Positions 1 to 8,751 of a stretch of 64,000 bases of DNA are shown piece by piece. Under the pieces are notes generated by a model that ran no database searches, was not told the DNA's origin, and saw only the letters and a list, made by a program, of their open reading frames with translations. Origin of the DNA: Psychrobacter jeotgali (GTDB lineage Bacteria > Pseudomonadota > Gammaproteobacteria > Pseudomonadales > Moraxellaceae); the NCBI RefSeq assembly GCF_904846315.1, contig NZ_CAJHAF010000001.1:1426001-1490000 (forward strand), in the 5' to 3' direction. The position numbers were made by a program, and so were the translations under genes. The stretch's first letter is position 1. Each line of letters begins with the position of its first letter.

Positions 1-52
1 CACTCACATTCCTCAATCACACACCTCTAACCCAGAATCAAACAGCGATAAT

Positions 53-778
53 ATGAATAATAAACATCAAAACGCTGTGGTACTACTATCAGGCGGTCTT
101 GATTCTGTCACTTGTTTGTACTGGGCCAAAGCGCGTTACGCCTCTGTGACCGCCGTTAGTTTTAATTATGGTCAACGCCATAATAGCGAGCTGGTCGCTG
201 CTAAAAATATTGCAGAAACTGCGGAGGTTAGCCATCGCATTATCGATATCGACATTGCCCAACTCGGCGGCTCATCTTTGACCGATCACAGCATGATTGT
301 GCCCGATGGGGATACCAATAAATTCCCTAATAAAAAGTATGATGAGATCGATAACGACACTATTCCAAATACCTATGTACCGGCACGTAATACCATATTT
401 TTATCTTACGCTCTAGCCGTTGCTGAGGTGACTGATGCCAACCATATCGTTATTGGGGTGAGCTCCGTAGATTATTCAGGCTATCCTGATTGCCGACCTG
501 AATATATTGATGCCTTTGAAAAAATGGCTAACCTGGCGACCAAAGCCGGGGTAACTGGTCATCATTTAGCTATTCAGACCCCTTTGCAGCATCTGTCTAA
601 GGCCAAAACTATTGAGCTGGGACTGTCATTAGGAATAGATTATGGGCAAACGATTTCTTGCTATAAAGCGGATGCAAATGGGCGTGCTTGCGGAGTATGC
701 GATAGCTGCGCTCTTCGTCGCCAAGGTTTTGCTCAGGCCGGAGTCGCTGACCCTACTCATTATCAGCTCGCTAAATAA
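53..778 (+). CDS. queC: 7-cyano-7-deazaguanine synthase (preQ0 synthase) QueC
   Basis: QueC converts 7-carboxy-7-deazaguanine, ammonia and ATP to preQ0, the precursor of queuosine in tRNA. The 241-residue length is normal for the family. The N-terminal SGGLDS motif (about residues 13-18) is the PP-loop ATP pyrophosphatase signature, and the C-terminal zinc site is seen as CGVCDSCALRRQGF, with the expected clustered cysteines plus an upstream cysteine in ISCYKAD. The ATG at 53 has no strong Shine-Dalgarno sequence (AGCGATAAT upstream), but the PP-loop sits at the usual distance from it. queE, the enzyme of the preceding step, lies about 45 kb away at 45221, so the pathway is not an operon here. 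Identification is secure. Confidence 0.96.
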   Translation: MNNKHQNAVVLLSGGLDSVTCLYWAKARYASVTAVSFNYGQRHNSELVAAKNIAETAEVSHRIIDIDIAQLGGSSLTDHSMIVPDGDTNKFPNKKYDEIDNDTIPNTYVPARNTIFLSYALAVAEVTDANHIVIGVSSVDYSGYPDCRPEYIDAFEKMANLATKAGVTGHHLAIQTPLQHLSKAKTIELGLSLGIDYGQTISCYKADANGRACGVCDSCALRRQGFAQAGVADPTHYQLAK

Positions 779-955
779 CGTTAAAAGTAAGAACTTTGTA
801 ATTATAATAAACAATATTAAATAAGTATCGAACGATAGAGATTTAAACATAAGCGTAACAATTGCTTGCATCAATACAGCATTAGCATGGTGTTTTTGCT
901 GGCGATAATTGTTATCGTATTAAACTCTGTATTTATGATAATTAAGAGGACATCT

Positions 956-1285
956 ATGAAGCTGTTGCAAATCCTACCTTTAGCACTAGTTGGTCTGGTT
1001 GCTATGCCGCAAGCTAATGCAGTTGACATCAAGCAAAGTAATATCAACCAGTGTATTGAAGGCGCGGTTAAATATAAAGTTGCTGATCGCAGTACCGCCT
1101 CTAAGCTCTGCAACTGTACCATTAATGTCCGTAGCAACATGACCATCGGACAGATGTGGGAAATTGAGAGTTATGCCCAAAACAAAAAGGACCCTTCAGG
1201 TCTGCCCTATGTTAAAAAGATGCAGAATGACTTGCAGCAATGCACAGTTGGATTAGATCTAAAACAGCCTCAAAAACCTTCTTAA
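956..1285 (+). CDS. small exported protein of unknown function, four cysteines
   Basis: I do not recognise this 109-residue protein. It opens with a clear Sec signal peptide (MKLLQILPLALVGLVAMPQANA, given here split as MKLL, a hydrophobic core, and the cleavage site ANA before VD), so the mature protein of about 87 residues should be periplasmic. The mature part has four cysteines (NQC, LCNC, QQC), enough for two disulfides, and no other known motif. The ATG at 956 was chosen over an upstream in-frame start at 866 because AAGAGGA lies at a good distance before it and the signal peptide begins right there. A rho-independent terminator follows at 1419. Confidence 0.7.
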   Translation: MKLLQILPLALVGLVAMPQANAVDIKQSNINQCIEGAVKYKVADRSTASKLCNCTINVRSNMTIGQMWEIESYAQNKKDPSGLPYVKKMQNDLQQCTVGLDLKQPQKPS

Positions 1286-1626
1286 ATTTTTTCCAATTTA
1301 GTATGAGCTAGCACTGGACTAGAACCCAGTCTAAATCAATAATGCTATAGGACTGAAACTGAGGTGTTTTACTCGGCTAATATAGCCCAGTAATGTATCA
1401 TTTAAGATACCAATAATTAAAGACTGACCATTGTCAGTCTTTTTTTGTTGTCAGCAGTTGCCAATAAAGAGCCAAAGTGTAAGACTAAGGAAGTCCTCCA
1501 TTCAGAGAATAATATTCTCAACTAGATTTATCATAATGCTTTTTGTCATGTTTTTCGTCCTATATTGACTACTTAGAATAGACTTTCAATCAGCTTTAAT
1601 CACTTTAAAATAATAAGGATATACTA
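1286..1626. other. intergenic region without a gene
   Basis: A stretch of 341 bp between the small exported protein gene and bcp. Apart from the terminator at 1419-1447 it shows only a weak stem (ACTGG/CCAGT near 1312-1334) and AT-rich sequence that probably holds the bcp promoter. No open frame with a ribosome binding site was found. Confidence 0.6.
1419..1447 (+). terminator. rho-independent terminator
   Basis: AAAGACTGAC and GTCAGTCTTT form a perfect 10-bp stem around a 3-4 nt loop and run into seven T residues. It lies 130 bp after the small exported protein gene and before bcp. Confidence 0.85.
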
Positions 1627-2124
1627 ATGGCTAAGCCAACTACTGAAACCACTCCTCTACCAGATTTTCCAGTCACTATCGTTCGTGAATTAGATGGTCA
1701 CTTTATTCATGATGACATCAACTTAAAGGAGTTAATTGAGAATACCCGAAAAGGACTGATTCTCTATTTTTATCCTAAGGATAATACCCCGGGCTGCACT
1801 ACCCAAGCGCTAGACTTTACCGAATACCTAAACACTTTTGATGATTTAGGCTACGACATCATTGGAGTCTCCCGCGACAGTGTTGAATCACACGAAAAAT
1901 TTATTGCCAAACATGACTTACATATTCCCCTTATTAGCGATAGCGATGAAAAACTCTGCCAGTACTTTGAGGTAATTAAAGAAAAGAACATGTACGGCAA
2001 AAAAACGCTCGGCTTAGTACGCTCAACCTTCGTCTATGATAAAGACGGTACCCTTACTCACGCTCAGCGTAATCTAAGAGCCAAAGGTTATGCCGAACGC
2101 CTATTACAAACTTTAAAAGCATAG
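1627..2124 (+). CDS. bcp: thioredoxin-dependent peroxiredoxin, Bcp/PrxQ type
   Basis: Bcp-type peroxiredoxins reduce hydrogen peroxide and organic hydroperoxides in the cytoplasm using thioredoxin. The 165-residue protein has the peroxidatic motif YPKDNTPGCT with Cys57, and the AhpC/TSA fold is supported by IIGVSRDSVESHEKF and the STFVYDKDG strand. In E. coli Bcp a resolving cysteine follows five residues after the peroxidatic one (CTxQAC); here that position is Leu62 (CTTQALDF). The only other cysteine I see is Cys111 (EKLCQYF), so the enzyme may be 1-Cys or resolve differently. The ATG follows AATAAGGATATACTA, a good ribosome binding site. It appears monocistronic. Confidence 0.93.
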   Translation: MAKPTTETTPLPDFPVTIVRELDGHFIHDDINLKELIENTRKGLILYFYPKDNTPGCTTQALDFTEYLNTFDDLGYDIIGVSRDSVESHEKFIAKHDLHIPLISDSDEKLCQYFEVIKEKNMYGKKTLGLVRSTFVYDKDGTLTHAQRNLRAKGYAERLLQTLKA

Positions 2125-2339
2125 AGCAACTTATAGGGTTTATTGATCAAATCCTTATAATTATAATTTGTCAACGTTCTACAACAGGTATTGATTGCAC
2201 TCTTCATTATAAACATTTACCCTACAATAGTATTGATATGTTTAGCTAAACTTATATAAAACCTAGCCATACACCCCTAGAAGTGGATAGTAGTTGCATA
2301 GATTTTGAATTAATTTAAAAACAATAGAGAATAAATAAT

Positions 2340-3821
2340 ATGAATGACTCGTCTAATAATGCTAATAGTAAAGTGACTCGCAAAGTTTCTGTCGCCGTCA
2401 TTGGTGCTGGTACTGCAGGACAAAACGCCTTTCGTCAAGCCCTGAAGACCACCAAAAATATCGTTATTATCAATGAAGGCTATTGGACCACTACTTGTGT
2501 CGCTGTGGGCTGTATGCCAAGCAAGCTACTCATAGCCGCAGCTAACCGTGCTCACACCTCCAAATACTCTGAGGAGTTTGGTATTCATAGTGAGGTTAAG
2601 ATAAATGGCAAACAAGTCATGGCTCGAGTACAAGCTGAGCGTAGCCATTTTGAGAGTTTTGTTGAAAAACAAGTGGAGAGCTGGCCTGCAGATAAGAAAA
2701 TAGATGGACGCGCTTATATCAATAAAGAGGGTTTGATCGAAGTCAATGATGAGATTATTGAAGCTGATAAAATCATCGTAGCGACTGGTAGTACACCCTT
2801 TGTTCCTGATGGCTGGAGCGATAAGCTGGGTGAAACTTTGATTACTTCTGATAGCGTATTCGATTTGTCAGATTTACCTGACTCAATGGCAGTAGTCGGT
2901 ACTGGCTCAGTAGGTTTGGAGCTTGCGCAAGCGTTTTCACGTTTAGGCGTTGGAGTAACTTCATTTAATCGTGAAAACAGGGTCGCAGGTCTCATTGACA
3001 ATGATATTAACGCTAAAGCTATCGACTGCTTAAGTGGAGATCTGACCTTTAATTTAGGCAGCAAAATTACTGAAGTAGGCACTAAAGTAGATGAGAGCGA
3101 TAAATTAGTCGCCTTTATTAAATATACTGATAAAGATGGCGAAGAGGGTCAATGGCAAGGCGACTATGTGCTAGCAGCTACTGGCCGCCGCAATACTATT
3201 AAATCACTGGGAGTTGAAAACTTAGGCGTTGAGCTCGATGACGACAACCGTCCAAAAAACCTAGACATAAATACCGGACAGATTGGCGACCTAGAGGTTT
3301 ATGTCGTGGGTGACGCCAATGCGCATATTCCGCTATTACATGTCGCTAGTGATGAAGGCTTTAGTTCTGGCAGCATGGTATGTGATAAAAATACTGATGC
3401 CTATATTCGTCCACCGTCTGTCCCTTTCTCTATTGTATTTTCTGAGCCGCAAATCGTTAATGTGGGTAAAACGATACCCGAAATTGAGCAAGATCCAGAG
3501 CTTGAATATGTGATTGGTGAAGTCAGCTTCGATAACCAAGGACGTAGCCGAGTCATGGGAGTAAACTGTGGTTTGCTGCATATCTATGGCTGTAAAAAAA
3601 CTGACAGTATCTTAGGCGCTAGTATGGTTGGTCCAGATGCTGAATATATTGGTCATATATTAGCAAACGCTATTACTAATAACATAACAGTAAAAAAGCT
3701 GCTTGATGCGCCTTTTTATCATCCTACTATTTTGGAAGGACTGCGCTCAGCGCTACGAGATGTCCAACATAAGATGTCGATACCCTATCAGTCTCATGAT
3801 GCTCAAGAAGATAGCTTTTAG
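2340..3821 (+). CDS. Lpd-like FAD-dependent pyridine nucleotide-disulfide oxidoreductase
   Basis: This 493-residue protein belongs to the dihydrolipoyl dehydrogenase/glutathione reductase flavoprotein family. The N-terminal FAD-binding GAGTAG motif (residues 22-27), the redox pair Cys53/Cys58 (TTTCVAVGCMPSK), an NAD(P)H-binding VVGTGSVGLELA segment, the VVGDANAHIPLLH FAD segment and the C-terminal catalytic HPTxxE (His461, Glu466) are all present. The redox motif departs from the usual GGTCxNVGCxPSK by having TTT before the first cysteine and Ala in place of Asn. No E1/E2 dehydrogenase subunits are nearby, so it is unlikely to be the main PDH/OGDH E3. Substrate is not known. A strong hairpin terminator follows at 3867. 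Confidence 0.85.
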   Translation: MNDSSNNANSKVTRKVSVAVIGAGTAGQNAFRQALKTTKNIVIINEGYWTTTCVAVGCMPSKLLIAAANRAHTSKYSEEFGIHSEVKINGKQVMARVQAERSHFESFVEKQVESWPADKKIDGRAYINKEGLIEVNDEIIEADKIIVATGSTPFVPDGWSDKLGETLITSDSVFDLSDLPDSMAVVGTGSVGLELAQAFSRLGVGVTSFNRENRVAGLIDNDINAKAIDCLSGDLTFNLGSKITEVGTKVDESDKLVAFIKYTDKDGEEGQWQGDYVLAATGRRNTIKSLGVENLGVELDDDNRPKNLDINTGQIGDLEVYVVGDANAHIPLLHVASDEGFSSGSMVCDKNTDAYIRPPSVPFSIVFSEPQIVNVGKTIPEIEQDPELEYVIGEVSFDNQGRSRVMGVNCGLLHIYGCKKTDSILGASMVGPDAEYIGHILANAITNNITVKKLLDAPFYHPTILEGLRSALRDVQHKMSIPYQSHDAQEDSF

Positions 3822-3866
3822 GCGATAGCTGAGCTACAATTTTACCAGAACGCTTTTTATAATAGC

Positions 3867-3912
3867 TTCGGTTAACCATCAGCTAACTACAGTCTGGTTG
3901 ACCGAATTTTGT
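3867..3912 (+). terminator. probable rho-independent terminator
   Basis: A 12-bp stem (TTCGGTTAACCA with TGGTTGACCGAA, one G-T wobble) ends directly at TTTTGT. It separates the Lpd-like gene from the MscS gene, so the latter probably has its own promoter. Confidence 0.65.
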
Positions 3913-3935
3913 AGCACCTTCAGAACTAATTTGGC

Positions 3936-5192
3936 ATGGACAAAACAATGGCAATCGCTGGGATTACTGATTTTTTTCAAGAAATCATTCAAGATTTATA
4001 TACCAGCTTATATCTTGCTATTGGCGGCTCTGTAGAAGAAGAATCACGTGATTGGTCAGCTTTTGCTGTAGAGTTTGTGAGTACGAGTATCAAAATCCTA
4101 ATATTGCTAGCGATACTAGGATTTTTTTATTGGATTGCTATTTATTTTATTAAGCACAATAAATCGCGAATGCGCCTTAACGAGCGGCGAGTCAATATTG
4201 CCCGCTCCATACTGCGTTATATTTGGATTGTCGCTAGCTTGATTGCGGTCATGAGTCAAATGAACTTTGAACCCAGCACAGTTAAAGCTACAGCCAAAGC
4301 GAGTACTTGGGCGGGTATCTATTATATATTATGGACCTCGTCAGGGCAGATTATCCATAGAGTATTACAACATTATGGACTAAATGCATCCATTGAACAG
4401 TTACTAAAAAACATTCTATCAGTACTAATTTGGGTGCTGGGCTTGGCCAGTGTTATGGCCCAGTTCGGTTTTGACATTGTATCGTTAGTAGCAGGTCTAG
4501 GTATCGTAGGTTTGGCCGTAGGTTTTGCAGCCCAATCGACATTGGCAAACTTTATCGCTGGTATCACCATTTTGCTTGAGCAGTCTTTTCAAGTCGGTGA
4601 TTGGATCAATATGAATGATCAAGAAGGCCGCGTGGTGCTTATCTCTCTACGTACCACTCATATATTGACCCGCGACAATATTACCGTAATTATTCCTAAT
4701 TCTAACATGGCCTCTTCTGAGGTTACTAACCTGACTTCTAAGAATTTTATCCGTTTCGATATTCGTATGCGCATAGCTTTTGAAGACGATATTGAAAAGG
4801 CACGTGAGCAGATACTACAGGTACTAACCGAAAATGAAGCGGTACTCAATCGTCCCGAATCTTCGGCCACCGTAGCTGAGATTGGTGAGTATGGCGTATT
4901 TTTTATCATCCGCTTTTGGGTCAAGCCAGCTTCAGTCGCTCGTATGCCTAAGATAAAAGAAAACTTGCAAGAAAGGATCAAACGAGCTTTTGATGCCGCC
5001 GACATCTCTACCCCTTACCCCCATATGCGCTTACTTATGCCCAAAGATGTAGATTATCCGATAGCTACTAAACCTTTTGCCACCACTACCCAGTTGTTGG
5101 CAGAAGATGGGCTCACAGAACCTTCTTTATCAAAAGAGGCCGCAGCAAAAAACCATACCTCAGATGTCTCCTTAACTAAAAAAGATAAATAA
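3936..5192 (+). CDS. small-conductance mechanosensitive channel, MscS family
   Basis: MscS channels open under membrane tension to release solutes on hypo-osmotic shock. The 418-residue protein has three to four hydrophobic segments in its first half. These lead into the pore-lining TM3 and beta domain signature: GLGIVGLAVGFAAQS, then NFIAGI, LLEQSFQVGDWI and later RTTHILTRDNITVIIPNSN, all hallmarks of MscS. The C-terminal tail after about residue 365 is polar and variable. It is longer than E. coli MscS (286 aa), mainly through an N-terminal extension with an additional membrane segment. Two in-frame ATGs (3936 and 3948) are possible; neither has a strong ribosome binding site. It is flanked by its own terminator-like structures and seems monocistronic. 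Confidence 0.92.
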   Translation: MDKTMAIAGITDFFQEIIQDLYTSLYLAIGGSVEEESRDWSAFAVEFVSTSIKILILLAILGFFYWIAIYFIKHNKSRMRLNERRVNIARSILRYIWIVASLIAVMSQMNFEPSTVKATAKASTWAGIYYILWTSSGQIIHRVLQHYGLNASIEQLLKNILSVLIWVLGLASVMAQFGFDIVSLVAGLGIVGLAVGFAAQSTLANFIAGITILLEQSFQVGDWINMNDQEGRVVLISLRTTHILTRDNITVIIPNSNMASSEVTNLTSKNFIRFDIRMRIAFEDDIEKAREQILQVLTENEAVLNRPESSATVAEIGEYGVFFIIRFWVKPASVARMPKIKENLQERIKRAFDAADISTPYPHMRLLMPKDVDYPIATKPFATTTQLLAEDGLTEPSLSKEAAAKNHTSDVSLTKKDK

Positions 5193-5369
5193 AGATTAGG
5201 GTCTATTAACCCTAAATACTGCTAACCTTAAGTAATGCTAACTTTAGCTGCTTTAAACCATAAAGCCCTAAATTATGGTAAAATTACCGGTTGAACATTC
5301 TATCTAATGACTCATTCAGCTATTGTTAGTTTCTTAACTCATGATGCATGACCGCCCACAGGTAACCGT

Positions 5370-7664
5370 ATGACCGAACAGAATACCCCCGCATCTTTCA
5401 CAGCCTCTTCGCCCGAGCTTGCGCTTGACCTTATTGTCACTTGTGCCGATGGCCTTGAAATTCCTTTACAAACTGAACTGACAAGCTTTGGTATTGTAAG
5501 TGCTATAAAAAGTACGGGACGTTTAACCGTTACTGGTAACTTACAAGACCTATATACTATCTGCCTATGGTCACGGGTAGCGTCACGGGTACTGATGCTG
5601 ATTAAACGTAAGAATATCAACACCGAATACGATGTAGCCGAGCAGCTTTATGGCTTAGCTAAGTCAGTCAATTGGACTGAGCAGTTTAAGCTTGAGCAGA
5701 CTTTTGCGATTCGCTTATCGGTGGATAAACGGGTGGCAGTCAGTCAGCAGTTTGCTATGCTACGTATCAAGGATGCAATCGCTGATACCTTTAATGAAGC
5801 TTACGATAGCCGTCCTAACGTCGACAGTAGAAATCCAGATTTTGCTATTTTTGCCACTGTTAATGATAAGCAAGCAGAGCTCTATTTAGATTTGTCTGGC
5901 ACCAGCTTGCATCGCCGTGGCTATCGGGTAGCTATGACCGAAGCACCGCTCAAAGAGAATTTAGCTGCTGCCCTCCTCTATAGTGCTGGCTGGCATCAAA
6001 AAAATAACGATAGCACCCCTTTTTATAACGCTTTGATAGATCCTATGTGCGGTTCAGGCACCTTTATTATTGAAGCGCTATTGATGCATTGCGATTATGC
6101 AGTTGGTATCGATAAAGCCGCCAATCAGTTCGGCTTTTATGAGTGGCAGCATCACGATGAGCGCTTATGGCAGCAGATGATTGATGAGGCTCAAGACCGC
6201 TTTAGGGAAGCTTTAGCTATTGCTATTGAGCAGCCGGATACCTTGCCTCTGATATTAGGTTTTGATGCCGATAGTGGCGCTATTATCGCCACAGAGAAAA
6301 ACTTGATCGCCGCCGGTCTACAGGATTTACTACCCTTATTAGATATTGAAACGCGTGCGCTTGATAAGTTGAGTAATAGACTACGTCCTATGGTAAAAGA
6401 TGGCCGACTAAGCCATCCTTTAGTAATTACTAACCCGCCTTACGGTGAGCGTTTGGGCGATGAGGATTTTATTCGTCCGCTGTATCAAGCATTAGGACTT
6501 ATCTTGCAGGATAGCTTTGCTGATAGTGGCATCCATCCTATGCTGGGCATCCTTGCCGCTCATGTCGAACAAGTAGATATCCTGCCGATCAGAGAGCCAC
6601 AAACCCTGCGTTGTCATAACGGCGCAATTACCGTCTATTTCCGCTATGGTAAGCTCCTTTCTGGACAAAGTGGAAATCTGGTCAGCCGTTTTGAGAAGCG
6701 TGAGATTGAAGTAGAAGACGGCCAAGATTTTATCAATCGTCTGCAGAAGAATCTGACTCGGCTGAGAAAGCAAGCCAATAAAGAACAAGTCAGTAACCTG
6801 CGCGTCTATGATGCTGACTTGCCTGACTTTAAAGTCGCTGTTGATTTATACGGTGATTATGCTCATGTGCAAGAATACGCACCACCGAAAACCATTCCTC
6901 CGGAAACTGCCAAAAAGCGTTTTAATTTAGCGCTAATGGGCATTCGTGAAGTCCTTAACGTCAATCGTGAGCAAGTCTTTATCAAAACCCGCGCTCGTCA
7001 ATCGGGCAATGAGCAATATACCAAACAAGCTCAGACGGATAAGCGTGGTAAATTCTATATCGCTCGAGAAGACGGTGCTTATTTTTACGTCAACTTTACC
7101 GATTATCTCGATACTGGGCTATTTATTGACCACCGTAATATGCGTATGCGCATCAAAGCCAATAGCAGTGGTAAGTCGGTATTGAATTTATTCGCTTATA
7201 CTTGTACCGCCAGTGTTCATGCTGCCCTCGCTGGTGCCAAAAAAGTCACTAGCGTGGACTTATCACAGAATTATCTAGACTGGGGCAAGCAAAACTTTGT
7301 GTTAAATGGTTTGGATATCAACCAGCGTAAATACGAGTTTGTTGCTGCGGATATCTTTGAGTGGATTAAAAACAATACTGAACAGTTTGACGTTATCTTT
7401 ATTGATCCGCCGACTTTTTCTAACTCCAAAAAGTTTCAAGGTACCTTCGATGTGCAACGTGACCATGCGGCGCTGATCAATCGAGCGATGAACCGCTTGA
7501 CTGCTGATGGTGTGCTTTATTTCTCTAATAACTTTACACGTTTTGAGCTTGATGAGCAGTTAACCGAGCGTTATAACATTACCGACATTACTCATCAGAC
7601 GATTGGTTTTGATTTTAATCCTAAAAAGCCGATTCATCAGAGTTTTGAGATTCGTCACCTTTAG
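5370..7664 (+). CDS. rlmL: bifunctional 23S rRNA methyltransferase RlmKL (m2G2445 and m7G2069)
   Basis: RlmKL is a fused enzyme that methylates G2445 (RlmL half) and G2069 (RlmK half) of 23S rRNA. The 764 residues match the fused family. An N-terminal THUMP domain (about 50-170) precedes the RlmL methyltransferase with DPMCGSGTFIIEAL and the catalytic NPPYGER. After a linker follows the RlmK methyltransferase with VLNLFAYTCTASVHAALAGA, SVDLS and IDPPTFSNSKKF. The start at 5370 is the first in-frame ATG, preceded by CACAGGTAACCGT as a modest ribosome binding site. A terminator-like hairpin at 7712 ends the unit. Confidence 0.96.
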   Translation: MTEQNTPASFTASSPELALDLIVTCADGLEIPLQTELTSFGIVSAIKSTGRLTVTGNLQDLYTICLWSRVASRVLMLIKRKNINTEYDVAEQLYGLAKSVNWTEQFKLEQTFAIRLSVDKRVAVSQQFAMLRIKDAIADTFNEAYDSRPNVDSRNPDFAIFATVNDKQAELYLDLSGTSLHRRGYRVAMTEAPLKENLAAALLYSAGWHQKNNDSTPFYNALIDPMCGSGTFIIEALLMHCDYAVGIDKAANQFGFYEWQHHDERLWQQMIDEAQDRFREALAIAIEQPDTLPLILGFDADSGAIIATEKNLIAAGLQDLLPLLDIETRALDKLSNRLRPMVKDGRLSHPLVITNPPYGERLGDEDFIRPLYQALGLILQDSFADSGIHPMLGILAAHVEQVDILPIREPQTLRCHNGAITVYFRYGKLLSGQSGNLVSRFEKREIEVEDGQDFINRLQKNLTRLRKQANKEQVSNLRVYDADLPDFKVAVDLYGDYAHVQEYAPPKTIPPETAKKRFNLALMGIREVLNVNREQVFIKTRARQSGNEQYTKQAQTDKRGKFYIAREDGAYFYVNFTDYLDTGLFIDHRNMRMRIKANSSGKSVLNLFAYTCTASVHAALAGAKKVTSVDLSQNYLDWGKQNFVLNGLDINQRKYEFVAADIFEWIKNNTEQFDVIFIDPPTFSNSKKFQGTFDVQRDHAALINRAMNRLTADGVLYFSNNFTRFELDEQLTERYNITDITHQTIGFDFNPKKPIHQSFEIRHL

Positions 7665-7711
7665 AATGGTTTTATTAGCAAGCAGTAACATTAAGTCAGA
7701 AGCTAAATCTA

Positions 7712-7743
7712 CCCAATCGGCTTTGATTGGGTTAAATTTTGTT
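7712..7743 (+). terminator. probable terminator of rlmL
   Basis: CCCAATC and GATTGGG form a 7-bp stem with a hexanucleotide loop, followed by TTAAATTTTGTT. The T-tract is interrupted, so termination may be partial, and the hairpin also lies just upstream of the terD promoter region. Confidence 0.55.
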
Positions 7744-7829
7744 GTTATGATAGAAAGCTGCTAATCGGTGTAAAAATCATAATCATAAAATACTTATAAA
7801 CCCTATTCATAAACATAAAAGGAAAGCTC

Positions 7830-8405
7830 ATGGCTTTATCACTCAATAAAGGCGGTAATTTATCGCTAACCAAAACTGACCCTAACTTAAATAAGCTACT
7901 CATTGGTCTAGGCTGGGACGAGCGGGCTACCTCTGGCGCTGAGTTCGATCTTGATGCTAGCGTCTTTTTGGTCAACAATGCCGGTAAAGTACGCGGCGAT
8001 CACGATTTTATCTTCTACAATCAGCTCAAGTCTGACAATGGCGCAGTTGAGCATACTGGTGACAACCGTACTGGCGAAGGTGACGGCGATGATGAAGTCA
8101 TCAAGGTGAATCTAACCCAAGTGCCAGCGGATATTGACAAAATTGTGGTTACGGTCACCATTCATGATGCCGCAGCTCGTGGCCAAAATTTTGGTCAAGT
8201 CGCCAACGCTTTTATTCGGGTAGTCAACGAAGAGACGGGTACAGAAGTGGTGCGTTTTGACTTAGCAGAAGACTATTCAGTCGAAACCGCTATGGTATTT
8301 GGTGAAGTTTATCGTCATAATAACGAATGGAAATTCCGCGCGGTCGGTCAAGGCTATTCAGGCGGTTTGCAAGCCATGTGTCACCAATATGGCGTTGATA
8401 TTTGA
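7830..8405 (+). CDS. TerD-family calcium-binding stress protein (copy 1)
   Basis: TerD proteins are cytoplasmic Ca2+-binding proteins of tellurite/stress-resistance loci. The 191-residue length is typical. The sequence starts with the family [12 protein letters not shown] beta strand, has GLGWD at residues 26-30, FDLDAS at 39-44, and the acidic Ca2+ site [13 protein letters not shown] at residues 77-89, all intact. The C-terminus [14 protein letters not shown] is also characteristic. AAAGGA precedes the ATG. It heads the plus-strand Ter group (this gene, DUF475, a second TerD, AIM24, TerZ-like), although terminators after it and after the DUF475 gene suggest separate transcripts. About two thirds identical by eye to the TerD at 10196, implying an old duplication. 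Confidence 0.93.
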   Translation: MALSLNKGGNLSLTKTDPNLNKLLIGLGWDERATSGAEFDLDASVFLVNNAGKVRGDHDFIFYNQLKSDNGAVEHTGDNRTGEGDGDDEVIKVNLTQVPADIDKIVVTVTIHDAAARGQNFGQVANAFIRVVNEETGTEVVRFDLAEDYSVETAMVFGEVYRHNNEWKFRAVGQGYSGGLQAMCHQYGVDI

Positions 8406-8751
8406 TAGCCCATACCTTATGCGTATTGAGTATTTAAAAATATTGAATGACGTTAAATAATGTATTGTTTAACGTCATTTTATTTGTCTGAACTATTTTT
8501 CTTAGATTTCTTCAATATAATATTTAAAATAAATTAACCATTGCAGTTTTATTTTCAGTCATACGTCACAATAATAAGTAAAATCATAAAAGTATTTGCA
8601 ATTATTTTATAGAAAAAACCTTAATAATTCTTTATATTCCTTCTATGCTTATACCCAAAAAGTAGTGTTATTAGCTGCTTTTTATGGTTTAACCTCTATT
8701 CTTTATAGAAACAGACCAACTTTAGTTTTATGTAACCAGACAGGACATGTC
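8406..8751. other. intergenic region between TerD and DUF475 genes
   Basis: 346 bp, very AT-rich. It holds the terminator at 8446-8486 and presumably the promoter of the DUF475 gene. An open frame continues upstream of 8752, but it has no ribosome binding site and reads as low-complexity sequence, so I treat it as untranslated. Confidence 0.55.
8446..8486 (+). terminator. rho-independent terminator after first TerD gene
   Basis: AATGACGTTAAA and TTTAACGTCATT pair in a perfect 12-bp stem with a 10-nt loop, followed by TTTATTTG. Confidence 0.8.

Noticed and set aside
5195..5282. Hairpins after the MscS gene (TTAGGGT/ACCCTAA and ACCATAA/TTATGGT)
   Set aside because: Stems are short and no T-run follows either of them, so I do not call a terminator.
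8596..8751. 52-residue N-terminal extension of the DUF475 protein
   Set aside because: No ribosome binding site at the upstream start, low-complexity translation, and a good AGGA before the ATG at 8752 where the hydrophobic protein begins.
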